Assembly (NCBI RefSeq): GCF_007362775.1
Contig: NZ_CP041692.1
Coordinates: 186,001 to 250,000, forward strand
Origin: Microlunatus elymi
GTDB taxonomy: Bacteria; Actinomycetota; Actinomycetes; Propionibacteriales; Propionibacteriaceae
Length of the DNA: 64,000 nt
Direction of reading: 5' to 3'
The notes below the pieces were generated by a model. That model saw only the letters and a list, made by a program, of their open reading frames with translations, searched no databases and was not told the DNA's origin. Position 1 is the first letter of the stretch. Every line of letters starts with the position of its first letter. Below are positions 40,771 to 49,235 of this stretch, piece by piece. Made by a program: the position numbers and the translations under genes.

Positions 40771-43037
40771 CGGGCGGACTCCGCGGACAGCTGGGCCACA
40801 GCCCGATCAAGATCAGCGAGCCCGACGCCGAACATGCCGAACCCGGCCAGTGTCGACATCGGCATCTGCCCGATCATCTGCCGCATCGGGCCGTCCAACT
40901 GCTGCAGGATCGGACCGACCTTCGGGTCGGCCTCCAGCAAGCCACGGCCCCGGGCATCGGACAACCACTCATCCAGCGTGGATTCGCTGCCCAGCGGGCC
41001 GTCGATCGACGGTGCGTCCAGGGTGATGGTCTGCTTCTGGGTCAACTCCCGCGACGACGATCCGACCGCGATCTCGAAATCCCCCGCCTCGACCGCCCAC
41101 CGGTGCAGTCGCTCGGACCAGAAGGCGAACGCTCGCTGCTCCAACCGGAATTCGACCTCGCCGGATTCGCCCGGTGCCAAGTTGATCTTGGCGAAACCCT
41201 TCAACTCGCGCATCGGACGCGGCACCGTGGACGCCGGATCGGCAACGTAGAGCTGCACGACCTCGGCACCGTCGCGATCACCGGTGTTGCGGACCGTGGC
41301 CCGGGCGACCACCTCCAGGTCACCGTCCGCGACGCTGCCGCCCACCGTGACGTCGAGATCGGAGACGGCGAAGCTGGTGTAGGACAAGCCGTGCCCGAAC
41401 GGGTACGCCACCTCGAGCTCGGCCTTGTCGTAGCCACGGTAGCCGATGAAGACGCCTTCGCCGTAACGCACAATCCCTTGCCCACCAGGGAAATTGAGGT
41501 AGGAGGGGTTGTCCTGCAGCCGGTCCGGGATGGTCTCGGCGAGCTTGCCGCTGGGGTTGGCCCGGCCGAAGATCAGATCCGCGACCGCGCCCCCGGCGGC
41601 CTGGCCGCCCAGCCAGCATTCCAGGATCGCCGTCGCGTGTTGCTGCCAGTCGCTGACGCTGACGGCCGCTCCGTTCGCCAGCAGCACGGCGATCCTGGAG
41701 TTCGCCCCGGCCAGCGCGGCCAGCAGGTCGCGTTGACTGGCCGGCAGGTCGATGTCGGTACGGTCGAAGCCCTCCGACTCGGCGGCCGCGGGCAACCCGA
41801 GGAAGGCGAGCACCACATCGGCTTCGGCTGCCGCCGCAATCGCCTCGTCCTGCAACGTCGCGTCGTCGCCGCCGTCCTCTAGCCCGTAGCCCGGTACGAA
41901 GTTGATCACGACCTCCGGGCCGGCCAATGTGCGCAGCTCCTCCAGTGGGAGGTCGATGCGGGTCGGGTTCACCTGAGAGGAGCCGGCACCCTGGAAGCGC
42001 GGCTGCCAAGCGAACTCGCCGACCACCAAGATGTTGATCTTGCTGTCCGCCGCCAGTGGTAGCAGCTGATCATCATTCTTCAGCAGCACGGCCGATTCAG
42101 CCGCGGCCCGACGGGCCAGCCGATGGTGTTCGTCGGCGTCGAAACCTTGTTGATCTTCGCGTGCCGGCCGGGTCCGGTCCACCAGGTCGAGCAACCTCCG
42201 TACCGTGTCTTCCAGCACCGATTCGTCCAGCTCGCCGGAGCGTACGGCCTCGACCACCGCAGTGTCGCTGTAGCCGATCTTCGGCGGCATCTCGAGATCG
42301 AGACCGGCGCGCAGCGCAGCCACCCGATCATGAACGGCACCCCAGTCGGAAACCACCAGCCCGTCGAATCCCCACTCCTGCCGCAACAACTCGGTCAGCA
42401 GCCAGTGGTCTTGCGAGGCGTAGACGTTGTTGATCTTGTTGTAGGAACACATCACCGTCCACGGCTTCGCCTCGGTGACCACCCGTTCGAAGGCGGGCAG
42501 GTAGATCTCCCGCAGGGTGCGCTCGTCGACCTCGGCGCTGACCCGCATCCGGTCGGTCTCCTGATTGTTGACCGCGAAGTGCTTCAAGGAGGTGCCGATG
42601 CCCAAGCTCTGCACGCCGCGCACCATCGCGCCGGCCAGCACGCCGGCCTGGTAGGGGTCCTCGGAGAAGTATTCGAAGTTGCGGCCGCACAACGGCGATC
42701 GCTTCATGTTCACGCCGGGGCCGAGCAGCACCGAGACACCCCAGTGCAGGCATTCGCGGGCCAGTGCCTGGCCGACCTCGTACAGCAGCTCCGGGTTCCA
42801 GGACGAGGCCAGCGCGGAAGCGGTCGGGAAGCAGGTCGCCGGAACGCTGTCGCCGATGCCGACGTGGTCGCCGTGTTCGAACTGGGCCCGCAGGCCGTGC
42901 GGTCCGTCGGAGACCATGATCGATTCGAGCCCGAGCCGCTCCACCGCCGCGGTGTGCCACATGTCCGAACCGATGCTGAGCGCGGCCTTCTCCTCCAGCG
43001 TCAGGTCGGCCAGTACCGAGTCCACGTCCAGCGCCAT
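40767..43037 (-). CDS. Glycoside hydrolase family 3 beta-glycosidase
   Basis: A 756-residue cytoplasmic GH3 enzyme with no signal peptide. The N-terminal barrel has VSDGPHGLR, GPGVNMKRSPLCGRNFEYFS and KHFAVNNQETDR, and the nucleophile D231 in GLVVSDWGAVHD. The alpha/beta sandwich follows at about 335-560, then a fibronectin-III-like domain with PFGHGLSYTSF, and a short helical tail. It hydrolyses beta-linked sugars, probably beta-glucosides. ATG at 43037 follows GAGGAGGACTG. It is first in a three-gene operon with the epimerase and the PLP enzyme, and divergent from the aminotransferase at 43203. Confidence 0.93.
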   Translation of the reverse strand: MALDVDSVLADLTLEEKAALSIGSDMWHTAAVERLGLESIMVSDGPHGLRAQFEHGDHVGIGDSVPATCFPTASALASSWNPELLYEVGQALARECLHWGVSVLLGPGVNMKRSPLCGRNFEYFSEDPYQAGVLAGAMVRGVQSLGIGTSLKHFAVNNQETDRMRVSAEVDERTLREIYLPAFERVVTEAKPWTVMCSYNKINNVYASQDHWLLTELLRQEWGFDGLVVSDWGAVHDRVAALRAGLDLEMPPKIGYSDTAVVEAVRSGELDESVLEDTVRRLLDLVDRTRPAREDQQGFDADEHHRLARRAAAESAVLLKNDDQLLPLAADSKINILVVGEFAWQPRFQGAGSSQVNPTRIDLPLEELRTLAGPEVVINFVPGYGLEDGGDDATLQDEAIAAAAEADVVLAFLGLPAAAESEGFDRTDIDLPASQRDLLAALAGANSRIAVLLANGAAVSVSDWQQHATAILECWLGGQAAGGAVADLIFGRANPSGKLAETIPDRLQDNPSYLNFPGGQGIVRYGEGVFIGYRGYDKAELEVAYPFGHGLSYTSFAVSDLDVTVGGSVADGDLEVVARATVRNTGDRDGAEVVQLYVADPASTVPRPMRELKGFAKINLAPGESGEVEFRLEQRAFAFWSERLHRWAVEAGDFEIAVGSSSRELTQKQTITLDAPSIDGPLGSESTLDEWLSDARGRGLLEADPKVGPILQQLDGPMRQMIGQMPMSTLAGFGMFGVGLADLDRAVAQLSAESAR

Positions 43038-43202
43038 CAGTCCTCCTCGATCACGGCAGCTCACCGGACGACGCCGGCCTGCCGCAGATGCTATCCGCGG
43101 GCGGCCGGGCGCGAGCCGAAAGGTGGCCAGCGGGCCGTTCGGGTGCGGGCGGGCTGTCCACCATGCCGACCGTCGGGGCGCGGTTCGTGGCGGAGTGTCA
43201 GG

Positions 43203-44426
43203 ATGGTCGCCGTGCACAAGATCCGGCAGAGCAGGAAGTTGACGGGCGTCCGCTACGACGTACGCGGGCCGATCCTGGTCGAGGCCCAACGACTGGAGGC
43301 CGAGGGGCATCGCATCCTCAAGCTGAACATCGGCAACCCGGCCCCGTTCGGCTACGAAGCCCCGCCGCAGATGCTCGCCGACGTCATCCACCATCTGCCC
43401 GAGTCGCACGGCTACAGCGACTCCCGCGGGATCTATTCGGCCCGGACCGCGGTCGCGCAGTACTACCAGTCGCACGGGCTGCGGGACGTCGAGGTGGACG
43501 ACGTCTTCATCGGCAACGGGGTCTCCGAGTTGATCTCGATGGTGTTGCAGGCGTTCGTCGACGACGGCAACGAGATCCTGGTGCCGGCTCCGGACTATCC
43601 GCTCTGGACAGGAGCGGTCACCTTGTCCGGCGGAACTCCGGTGCACTACCTGTGCGACGAGGACAACGACTGGAATCCCGACCTGACCGACGTCGAGTCC
43701 AAGATCACCGAGAACACTCATGCGATCGTGATCATCAACCCGAACAATCCGACCGGAGCCGTTTACAGCAAGGAGATTGTCGCCGGTCTGGTGGACATCG
43801 CCCGGCGTCATGATCTTGTCGTGTTCGCCGACGAGATCTACGAGAAGATCATCTTCGACGACGCGGTCCATCATCATGCGGCGACCGCGGCCGGCGACGA
43901 CGTGTTGTGCCTGACCTTCAGCGGGCTGTCGAAGTCGCATCGGGTCTGCGGCTACCGGGCCGGCTGGGTGATGATCTCCGGTCCGAAGGAGATCGCCGAG
44001 GATTTCCTCGAGGGCCTGACCCTGATCTCCAACATGCGGATGTGTGCCAACGTGCCCGGCCAGCACGCGATTCAGACCGCGCTCGGCGGCTATCAGTCGA
44101 TCGACGAGTTGGTGAAGCCGGGCGGGCGTTTCTACGAGCAGAGCATGCTGGCCGATCGGCTGCTGAACGAGATCCCGGGCGTCAGCAGCGTACGGCCGAA
44201 GGGTGCGCTCTACTGCTTCCCTCGACTCGATCCGGACGTCTACAAGATCACCGACGACGAGACGTTCGTGATCGACCTGCTGCGGGCCAAGAAGATCTTG
44301 GTCACCCACGGCACCGGGTTCAACTGGCCCACCCCCGACCACTTCCGGCTCGTCACCCTGCCCGACGTGGAACTGCTCGAGGAAGCCATCGGCCGGATCG
44401 CCGACTTCCTCGCCACCCGCCGCTGA
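43203..44426 (+). CDS. PLP-dependent aminotransferase, AlaA-like
   Basis: A 407-residue fold-type I class I/II aminotransferase. It begins HKIRQSRKLTGVRYDVRGP, typical of glutamate-pyruvate aminotransferase AlaA. PNNPTGAVYSKEI, the Asp-Tyr motif FADEIYEKI and the PLP lysine in SGLSKSHRVCGYRAGW follow. It probably interconverts pyruvate and alanine with glutamate. ATG at 43203 has GGAG 7 bases upstream; a GTG at 43212 is possible. It shares a 165-base divergent promoter region with the GH3 operon. Confidence 0.9.
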   Translation: MVAVHKIRQSRKLTGVRYDVRGPILVEAQRLEAEGHRILKLNIGNPAPFGYEAPPQMLADVIHHLPESHGYSDSRGIYSARTAVAQYYQSHGLRDVEVDDVFIGNGVSELISMVLQAFVDDGNEILVPAPDYPLWTGAVTLSGGTPVHYLCDEDNDWNPDLTDVESKITENTHAIVIINPNNPTGAVYSKEIVAGLVDIARRHDLVVFADEIYEKIIFDDAVHHHAATAAGDDVLCLTFSGLSKSHRVCGYRAGWVMISGPKEIAEDFLEGLTLISNMRMCANVPGQHAIQTALGGYQSIDELVKPGGRFYEQSMLADRLLNEIPGVSSVRPKGALYCFPRLDPDVYKITDDETFVIDLLRAKKILVTHGTGFNWPTPDHFRLVTLPDVELLEEAIGRIADFLATRR

Positions 44427-44443
44427 CCGGTCCTGCCAGAGGT

Positions 44444-44995
44444 TCAGCCGAACCAGCGGTAGGTGAGGTTCATCCGCGGCCCGACCGCGGTACGCGTCTT
44501 GGGCACGGCGTGCCGGTAGTCGGACTGCGACTCGTCCTTCATGATCAACAAGTCGCCGGCGCCGAGGTCGAGCTGCCACCGTTGCCCGGATTCCTGGTGC
44601 CGGATGGTGAAGCGGCGGCGAGCGCCGAGGCTGATGGAGGCGATGGTCGGCCGGTCGCCCAGCTCCGGTTCGTCGTCGCTGTGGTAGGAGATCGAGTCCC
44701 GGCCGTCGCGATACAGGTTGGCCAGACAAGAGTTGTACGTCGCCGCCGACTCCTGCTCCAGTCGCCGCTGCAACGCCTGCAGCGCCTCCGGCGCCGGCTT
44801 CGGCTCGTTGCGTACGCCGGAGTAGGTGTAGGCGGCGTCCCCCATCCAGCAGGTCAGCCGCGGGATCTTGATCGTCCGCCCCGCGATCGTGATGTCGTTC
44901 TGCTCCCACGCGATCGCGTCGACCAACGCTGCGTACACCCGGTCCTCGTCCTCGACCCAGCCGGGGAGGTAGCGAAAACACGCGGGCAGTTCCAT
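44444..44995 (-). CDS. AlkB-family alpha-ketoglutarate-dependent dioxygenase
   Basis: A 183-residue Fe(II)/2-oxoglutarate dioxygenase of the AlkB family. The iron ligands are in SYHSDDEPELG (His and Asp) and YRHAVPKT (His), and the cosubstrate Arg in RMNLTYRWFG. It directly demethylates alkylated bases in DNA or RNA. ATG at 44995 is preceded by GGAGGAGCG. It is convergent with the aminotransferase (17-base gap). No adaptive-response regulator is adjacent. Confidence 0.92.
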   Translation of the reverse strand: MELPACFRYLPGWVEDEDRVYAALVDAIAWEQNDITIAGRTIKIPRLTCWMGDAAYTYSGVRNEPKPAPEALQALQRRLEQESAATYNSCLANLYRDGRDSISYHSDDEPELGDRPTIASISLGARRRFTIRHQESGQRWQLDLGAGDLLIMKDESQSDYRHAVPKTRTAVGPRMNLTYRWFG

Positions 44996-45146
44996 CGCTC
45001 CTCCGATCCATCGCGGACTACCAACGTACGCAGGGTGGGACGCCGCTTCAGGGGATCTGGACACAGATGACTGCCAGCGATTGCGGATCGCTGACGGATC
45101 GGGGCACGCCGGGCCGCAAACGACCGGATCGGGGCACGATGGTCTG

Positions 45147-46730
45147 GTGACCAACACAACGCTCGCCACCGCGCCGGCCGACGCGGCACGACCGGATCGA
45201 CGGGGGCCTGGCTGGGCCTGGTTGAGCGGCATCGCCGCCGCCCTGGCCGGGCTGGCCGCGGCAGAGCTGCTGACCTGGCTGATCGCGCCGCTCGGCTCAC
45301 CGATCAGCGCCGTCGGCACGTACTTGATCAAGGTGCTGCCGGCACCCTTGATCAACTTCGGCAAGGAGACCCTGGGCTTTGCCGACAAGCCGGTGCTGCT
45401 GGTGGTGATCACGATCGTCGCGCTGGCCGTGGGCGGATTCGCCGGCCGGCTCGAGTACGCCCGAACCGGGCTCGGCGCGATCGGGGCCGCGCTGCTGGCG
45501 GTGCTCTCGATCTTCGCCATCGCAGCACAACCGGACGTCTCGGCCAACGCGTACGCACCGGTGCTGATCGGGATGGTGGTCGCCTATCTGGTGCTGCGGT
45601 TGTTGATCACCCGGCTGCATCGAGTCGAGGCGCCACCCAGCGTCCCGGCCACCCGAGAGATGACCGCAGACCGGCGCCACTTCCTGATCTTGACCGGAGC
45701 GATCGCGGCCGGTTCGCTGATCATCGGCGGCGGCAGTCGGGTCCTCGCCAGCGGCAAATCCCTTGCCCTGCAGGCACGTTCCATGATCAAACTTCCGGCA
45801 GCTGCCGAACCTGCCCCGCCGGTGCCGGCCGGCGCGAACCTCAAGATCAACAACCTCACCCCGTACATGACCGCCAACGACAACTTCTACCGGGTCGATA
45901 CCGCCCTGACCGTACCGATCGTCAACCCGACCGACTGGACCTTGCGGATCACCGGCATGGTCGAACGGGAGGTGACGATCAGCTGGCAGGAGCTGCTGAA
46001 GCTGCCCCTGTCGGAGTTCTATGTGACCCTGACCTGCGTCTCCAACGAGGTCGGCGGCAACCTGGCCGGCAACGCCCGCTGGCTGGGCTACCCGTTGCGG
46101 GAGCTGCTGTCGCGGGCCGGTCCCAAGCCGGGGGCCGACATGGTGTTGTCCCGCAGCGTCGACGGTTTCACCGCGGGCAGTCCGCTGTCGGCACTCACCG
46201 ATCCGCACCGGGACGCGATCATCGCGATCGGGATGAACGGCGAACCGCTGCCGGCCGAGCACGGCTTCCCGGCCCGGTTGGTGGTGCCGGGCCTGTACGG
46301 CTACGTGTCGGCGACCAAGTGGGTCAAGGAACTCAAGGTCACCACGTACGCCGACGATCAGGCCTACTGGACGCCGCTGGGCTGGTCGGCCCGCGGGCCG
46401 ATCAAGCTCGCCTCGCGGATCGACACCCCGACCGGTGCGGTGAACGCCGGGCGGGTCGCGGTGGCCGGGGTCGCCTGGGCCCAGCACACCGGCATCTCCA
46501 AGGTCGAGGTCCGGGTCGATTCGCAACCCTGGCGCACCGCCCGGCTGGCGGCCACGGTCAGCGCCGACACCTGGCGGCAGTGGGTGTACGAGTGGGATGC
46601 AGCGCCCGGCGATCATCAACTGACCGTGCGCGCCACCGATGCCGACGGCAACCTGCAGACCGCGGCCTCCGCACCGCCCGCACCCGACGGCGCCACCGGC
46701 TGGCACACGGTCAACGTACGGGTCCGCTGA
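45147..46730 (+). CDS. Membrane-anchored molybdopterin oxidoreductase (sulfite-oxidase fold)
   Basis: A 527-residue protein. The first 220 residues hold about five membrane helices, the last (RRHFLILTGAIAAGSLIIGG) resembling an uncleaved Tat-type segment. The extracytoplasmic part is a sulfite-oxidase-family molybdopterin domain with the metal-binding Cys in LTCVSNEVGGN, followed by the Mo-co dimerisation domain (TGISKVEVRVDSQPWRTA). It oxidises or reduces an unknown small substrate outside the membrane. GTG at 45147 is chosen over 45081, where the extra codons run through a duplicated GGATCGGGGCACG. No maturation or heme partner is adjacent. Confidence 0.9.
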   Translation: MTNTTLATAPADAARPDRRGPGWAWLSGIAAALAGLAAAELLTWLIAPLGSPISAVGTYLIKVLPAPLINFGKETLGFADKPVLLVVITIVALAVGGFAGRLEYARTGLGAIGAALLAVLSIFAIAAQPDVSANAYAPVLIGMVVAYLVLRLLITRLHRVEAPPSVPATREMTADRRHFLILTGAIAAGSLIIGGGSRVLASGKSLALQARSMIKLPAAAEPAPPVPAGANLKINNLTPYMTANDNFYRVDTALTVPIVNPTDWTLRITGMVEREVTISWQELLKLPLSEFYVTLTCVSNEVGGNLAGNARWLGYPLRELLSRAGPKPGADMVLSRSVDGFTAGSPLSALTDPHRDAIIAIGMNGEPLPAEHGFPARLVVPGLYGYVSATKWVKELKVTTYADDQAYWTPLGWSARGPIKLASRIDTPTGAVNAGRVAVAGVAWAQHTGISKVEVRVDSQPWRTARLAATVSADTWRQWVYEWDAAPGDHQLTVRATDADGNLQTAASAPPAPDGATGWHTVNVRVR

Positions 46731-46817
46731 CGCTCGGCGACCCGGCGGCCCGGGCCGTCCCGTGCTCGAGCCGGCGCGGCAATTCGCTGGCCGTTTCGGG
46801 CAGTCAGTCGGCACGAT

Positions 46818-47708
46818 GTGCGGGTGACCTACGGCTTCGATCTCCCGGCTGACCTGCACCGGCAACTGCGCGGAGAAGTGCCGGAGGCGGCGCTGCGCTG
46901 GGTAGAGGAACAGACCGGCCGCCGGGTGGTCACTGCCGAACCGCTGGACGGCGGGCAGTCGGCGGCGCTGCATCGGCTCACTGTTTCCGGGGCCGACGGC
47001 GAGGATGTTGATTCGCTGGTGTTGCAACGGTTCGTGCTCGACTGGATCGACGAGGAGCCGTGGGCGCCACGCAACGAGCTCCTCGCCTTCGAATTGCTGG
47101 AGAATTCGCCGGTGCCGGCGCCGCGAACGGTCGCGGCCGATCCGGACGGCCTGAACACCGGATCCCCGATGGTCTTGATGAGTGCGCTGCCCGGCGAGGT
47201 GATCTGGGATCCGCCGGAGCTCGACCGATGGCTGTCCGCGCTGCTGCAGACCATGATCACGATCCACCGCACGCCGAGACCTGCCACGATGCGGGACTGG
47301 TCGCCGTACCCGCCCGAGGAGGTGCCCCCGACCTGGACCCGACACCGCTGGGCTTGGGAGCGCGCGATCACCGCGTACGAGGGTGACCGGCCGCCATCGG
47401 AACGCGTCTTCCTGCATCGCGACTTTCATCCTGGCAACGTGTTGTGGCAGGACGGTTCGGTGTCCGGCGTGGTGGACTGGGTGTCGGCTTGCGCCGGCCC
47501 GCCCGAGGAGGATGTCGCCCTCTGCCGGATCGACCTGGCCCGCCGCCACGGCCAACCGGTGGCCGACCGCTTCCTTGACCTGTGGCTGCAAGCGACCGGC
47601 CGGCGCGAGTACGACCCGTACTGGGATCTGGTCACCGCCGTCTCGATGGGCGGCGATCCCCACCCGCGGCTGGACGAGTTCGTCCGATCCGCCGCCGCCC
47701 GCCTCTGA
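46818..47708 (+). CDS. Aminoglycoside-phosphotransferase-like kinase (APH family)
   Basis: A 296-residue protein-kinase-like phosphotransferase. Brenner's motif is HRDFHPGNVLW, and the metal Asp sits in GVVDWVSACAGPPEEDVA. The N-lobe is short. Family members phosphorylate small molecules such as aminoglycosides, choline or sugars; resistance cannot be inferred from this alone. GTG at 46818 or 46824 may be used, neither with a ribosome-binding site. It ends 10 bases before repeat C2. Confidence 0.87.
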   Translation: MRVTYGFDLPADLHRQLRGEVPEAALRWVEEQTGRRVVTAEPLDGGQSAALHRLTVSGADGEDVDSLVLQRFVLDWIDEEPWAPRNELLAFELLENSPVPAPRTVAADPDGLNTGSPMVLMSALPGEVIWDPPELDRWLSALLQTMITIHRTPRPATMRDWSPYPPEEVPPTWTRHRWAWERAITAYEGDRPPSERVFLHRDFHPGNVLWQDGSVSGVVDWVSACAGPPEEDVALCRIDLARRHGQPVADRFLDLWLQATGRREYDPYWDLVTAVSMGGDPHPRLDEFVRSAAARL

Positions 47709-47718
47709 CCGCGTCAGG

Positions 47719-47797
47719 TTTACAACATCTCTGCACCAGTGACGCCGCACTGCCCGAAATCCGCCAGCACACGCCAAGTGGCGCAGCATTTTTGTAA
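47719..47797. repeat. Palindromic repeat family C, copy 2 (79 bp)
   Basis: Arms TTTACAACATCTCTGCACCAG and GTGGCGCAGCATTTTTGTAA, 79 bp in all, between the convergent phosphotransferase and M56 genes. The hairpin ending in TTTTTGTAA may serve as a two-way terminator. It has the same length and ends as copies 1 and 3. Confidence 0.88.
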
Positions 47798-47814
47798 TGC
47801 CGCCCCCAGATGAC

Positions 47815-48741
47815 TCAATACCAGCCGAGGTTCAGCCCGGTCACGTGCAGCCAGGCGAACACCGTCGGGGCGCCGAGAATGACCAGCGGCAGCGCGATCA
47901 GCCCGAGGGCCAGCGCGTAGATGCCGGCACTGAGAAGTCGATGCGGCCGTGGCCGTTCCGCCAGCCGGGCGACCCGTACGGCGGTGCCGTAGCTGACGCC
48001 CATGGCGAACCCGGGCACCGGGGCTGCGGCCATCGCGACCAGGGCGCGGGCCAGCGGGATCGGTCCGGTGCGACGGCGGGCGGCGTCATCGGCGAGCAAC
48101 TCCACCAGCAGCCGCGCCTCGTTCAGCGGGACCTCGCTGCGGACCGCGATCGGGAAGGCTCGGTGCAGTGCGGCGAAGGTGTCCAGCACCAGATCGTGCC
48201 GGGCGCGTACGTGGGCTTCCTCGTGGGCCAGCACGGCGGCGACCTCATCGGCGGCGAGCGTCTGCAGTGCGCCCTCGCTGAGCACGACCCGGGACTGCCG
48301 CACCGCCGGCAGACAATAGGCGACCGGCTCGGCAGCCGACATCACCCGCAGCCCCGGGCTGGCCACCACTCCGGGAAGTGCGGTCCGCCGCTCGATCTGG
48401 TCGAGCAGGTCGAGGGCGTGGCGATGCCGGGTCCGGCGGAGCCGGGACGTGCGGCCGACGATGAGCAACGACCAGATCAGCCGGAGCACCACGATCACCG
48501 TGAACAGCAGCACCGTGCCGTACACGATGATCTCGGCCAGCGGCGGTTCCGGCGTACGAAACAGGCCGAGGCTGAGCGCGAAACCGGCACCGACGACCGA
48601 CAGCAACGCAGCCACCGAACCCGCCTGCCACAACGCAACCGCCGGCCGCGGCGCCCGGTGCAGGAAACGCCAGCGACCGACCCAGATCGAGCCGGGGCCG
48701 ACCAGGATCACGGCCAGGATGCCGAGCGCAACACCAATCAT
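47815..48741 (-). CDS. M56 (BlaR1-like) membrane metallopeptidase
   Basis: A 308-residue membrane zinc peptidase, paralogue of the one at 2749-3642. Helices lie at about 3-20, 37-58, 70-92 and near 280-300. The zinc motif is HEEAH in AVLAHEEAHVRARHD, and the acidic helix ELLADDAARRR follows. It lies 19 bases after the BlaI gene on the same strand, giving a sensor-protease/repressor pair. Unlike its paralogue it has no extra 18-residue stretch before the zinc motif; LPAVRQSRVVLSEGALQ runs straight through. Confidence 0.9.
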   Translation of the reverse strand: MIGVALGILAVILVGPGSIWVGRWRFLHRAPRPAVALWQAGSVAALLSVVGAGFALSLGLFRTPEPPLAEIIVYGTVLLFTVIVVLRLIWSLLIVGRTSRLRRTRHRHALDLLDQIERRTALPGVVASPGLRVMSAAEPVAYCLPAVRQSRVVLSEGALQTLAADEVAAVLAHEEAHVRARHDLVLDTFAALHRAFPIAVRSEVPLNEARLLVELLADDAARRRTGPIPLARALVAMAAAPVPGFAMGVSYGTAVRVARLAERPRPHRLLSAGIYALALGLIALPLVILGAPTVFAWLHVTGLNLGWY

Positions 48742-48760
48742 GCCAACGCAGCCGGTCGGG

Positions 48761-49153
48761 TCAGTTCTTGGCGGAGTCGGCGGGTGCGGCGCCGGCCTCG
48801 AGTTTGGCCAGTGCCTCGCGCATGGTCGCCGCCTCGTCTGGCGTCACCTTGCCGACGAACGCGACCAACGCAGCGGTGCGATCCCGCTCGCTGCCGACCA
48901 ACGCGTCGTGCATCACGTCGGCGACCATTTCCTCGCGGGTCTGCACGGCGGCGTAGAGGTAGGCGCGCCCGGAACTCTCCCGATGCACCAATCCCTTCTT
49001 CGCCAACCGGTCGAGGACCGTCATCACCGTCGTATATGCCAGGTCCCGCTCGCGCGTGAGCGCAGCGTGGACGTCACGGACCGAGCGCGGGCCGTCGGAA
49101 CTCCACAGTTCCTCCATCACCCGGCGCTCCAGATCCCCCAGAGAACTAACCAC
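48761..49153 (-). CDS. BlaI/MecI family repressor, divergent from cyd
   Basis: A 130-residue winged-helix repressor with LERRVMEELWSSDGPRSVRD and TTVMTVLDRLAKKGLVHRE, followed by the dimerisation and cleavage region. GTG at 49153. It is divergent from cydA, with only 82 bases between the starts, and this gap is filled with TACTAC/GTAGTA half-sites of the type bound by BlaI repressors. The likely circuit is that BlaI represses itself and the cytochrome bd operon until the M56 peptidase or another signal inactivates it. In M. tuberculosis BlaI is known to act on both beta-lactamase and respiratory genes, which makes this plausible. Confidence 0.92.
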   Translation of the reverse strand: MVSSLGDLERRVMEELWSSDGPRSVRDVHAALTRERDLAYTTVMTVLDRLAKKGLVHRESSGRAYLYAAVQTREEMVADVMHDALVGSERDRTAALVAFVGKVTPDEAATMREALAKLEAGAAPADSAKN

Positions 49154-49171
49154 GCCCGCATCCTAGCTCGC

Positions 49172-49220
49172 GTACTACCGTGATCAGTACTACATCGATT
49201 CGTACTACGGTTCGTAGTAG
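49172..49220. promoter_or_regulatory. BlaI-type operator cluster in the cydA/blaI promoter
   Basis: GTACTAC occurs three times (49172, 49187, 49202), and GTAGTAG once (49214-49220). The last two form an inverted repeat TACTAC-GGTTC-GTAGTA. BlaI-family repressors bind TACTACA/TGTAGTA-type dyads. The cluster lies between the divergent BlaI and cydA genes, so it probably controls both. Confidence 0.82.
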
Positions 49221-49235
49221 TTCTGCGTTACCGTC

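Noticed and set aside
43038-45011. Upstream extension of the GH3 gene by some 650 codons
   Set aside because: The extension is antisense to the aminotransferase and reads through the AlkB region; the ATG at 43037 has a strong GAGGAGG.
46818-47708. Aminoglycoside resistance gene
   Set aside because: Only the general APH kinase motifs are present; the family includes many unrelated small-molecule kinases, and no resistance context exists.
45297-47789. A long open frame (about 830 codons) on the minus strand
   Set aside because: It is the antisense shadow of the molybdopterin oxidoreductase and phosphotransferase genes, which show clear domains; the shadow has no recognisable motif and an Arg/His/Gln-rich composition typical of antisense high-GC frames.
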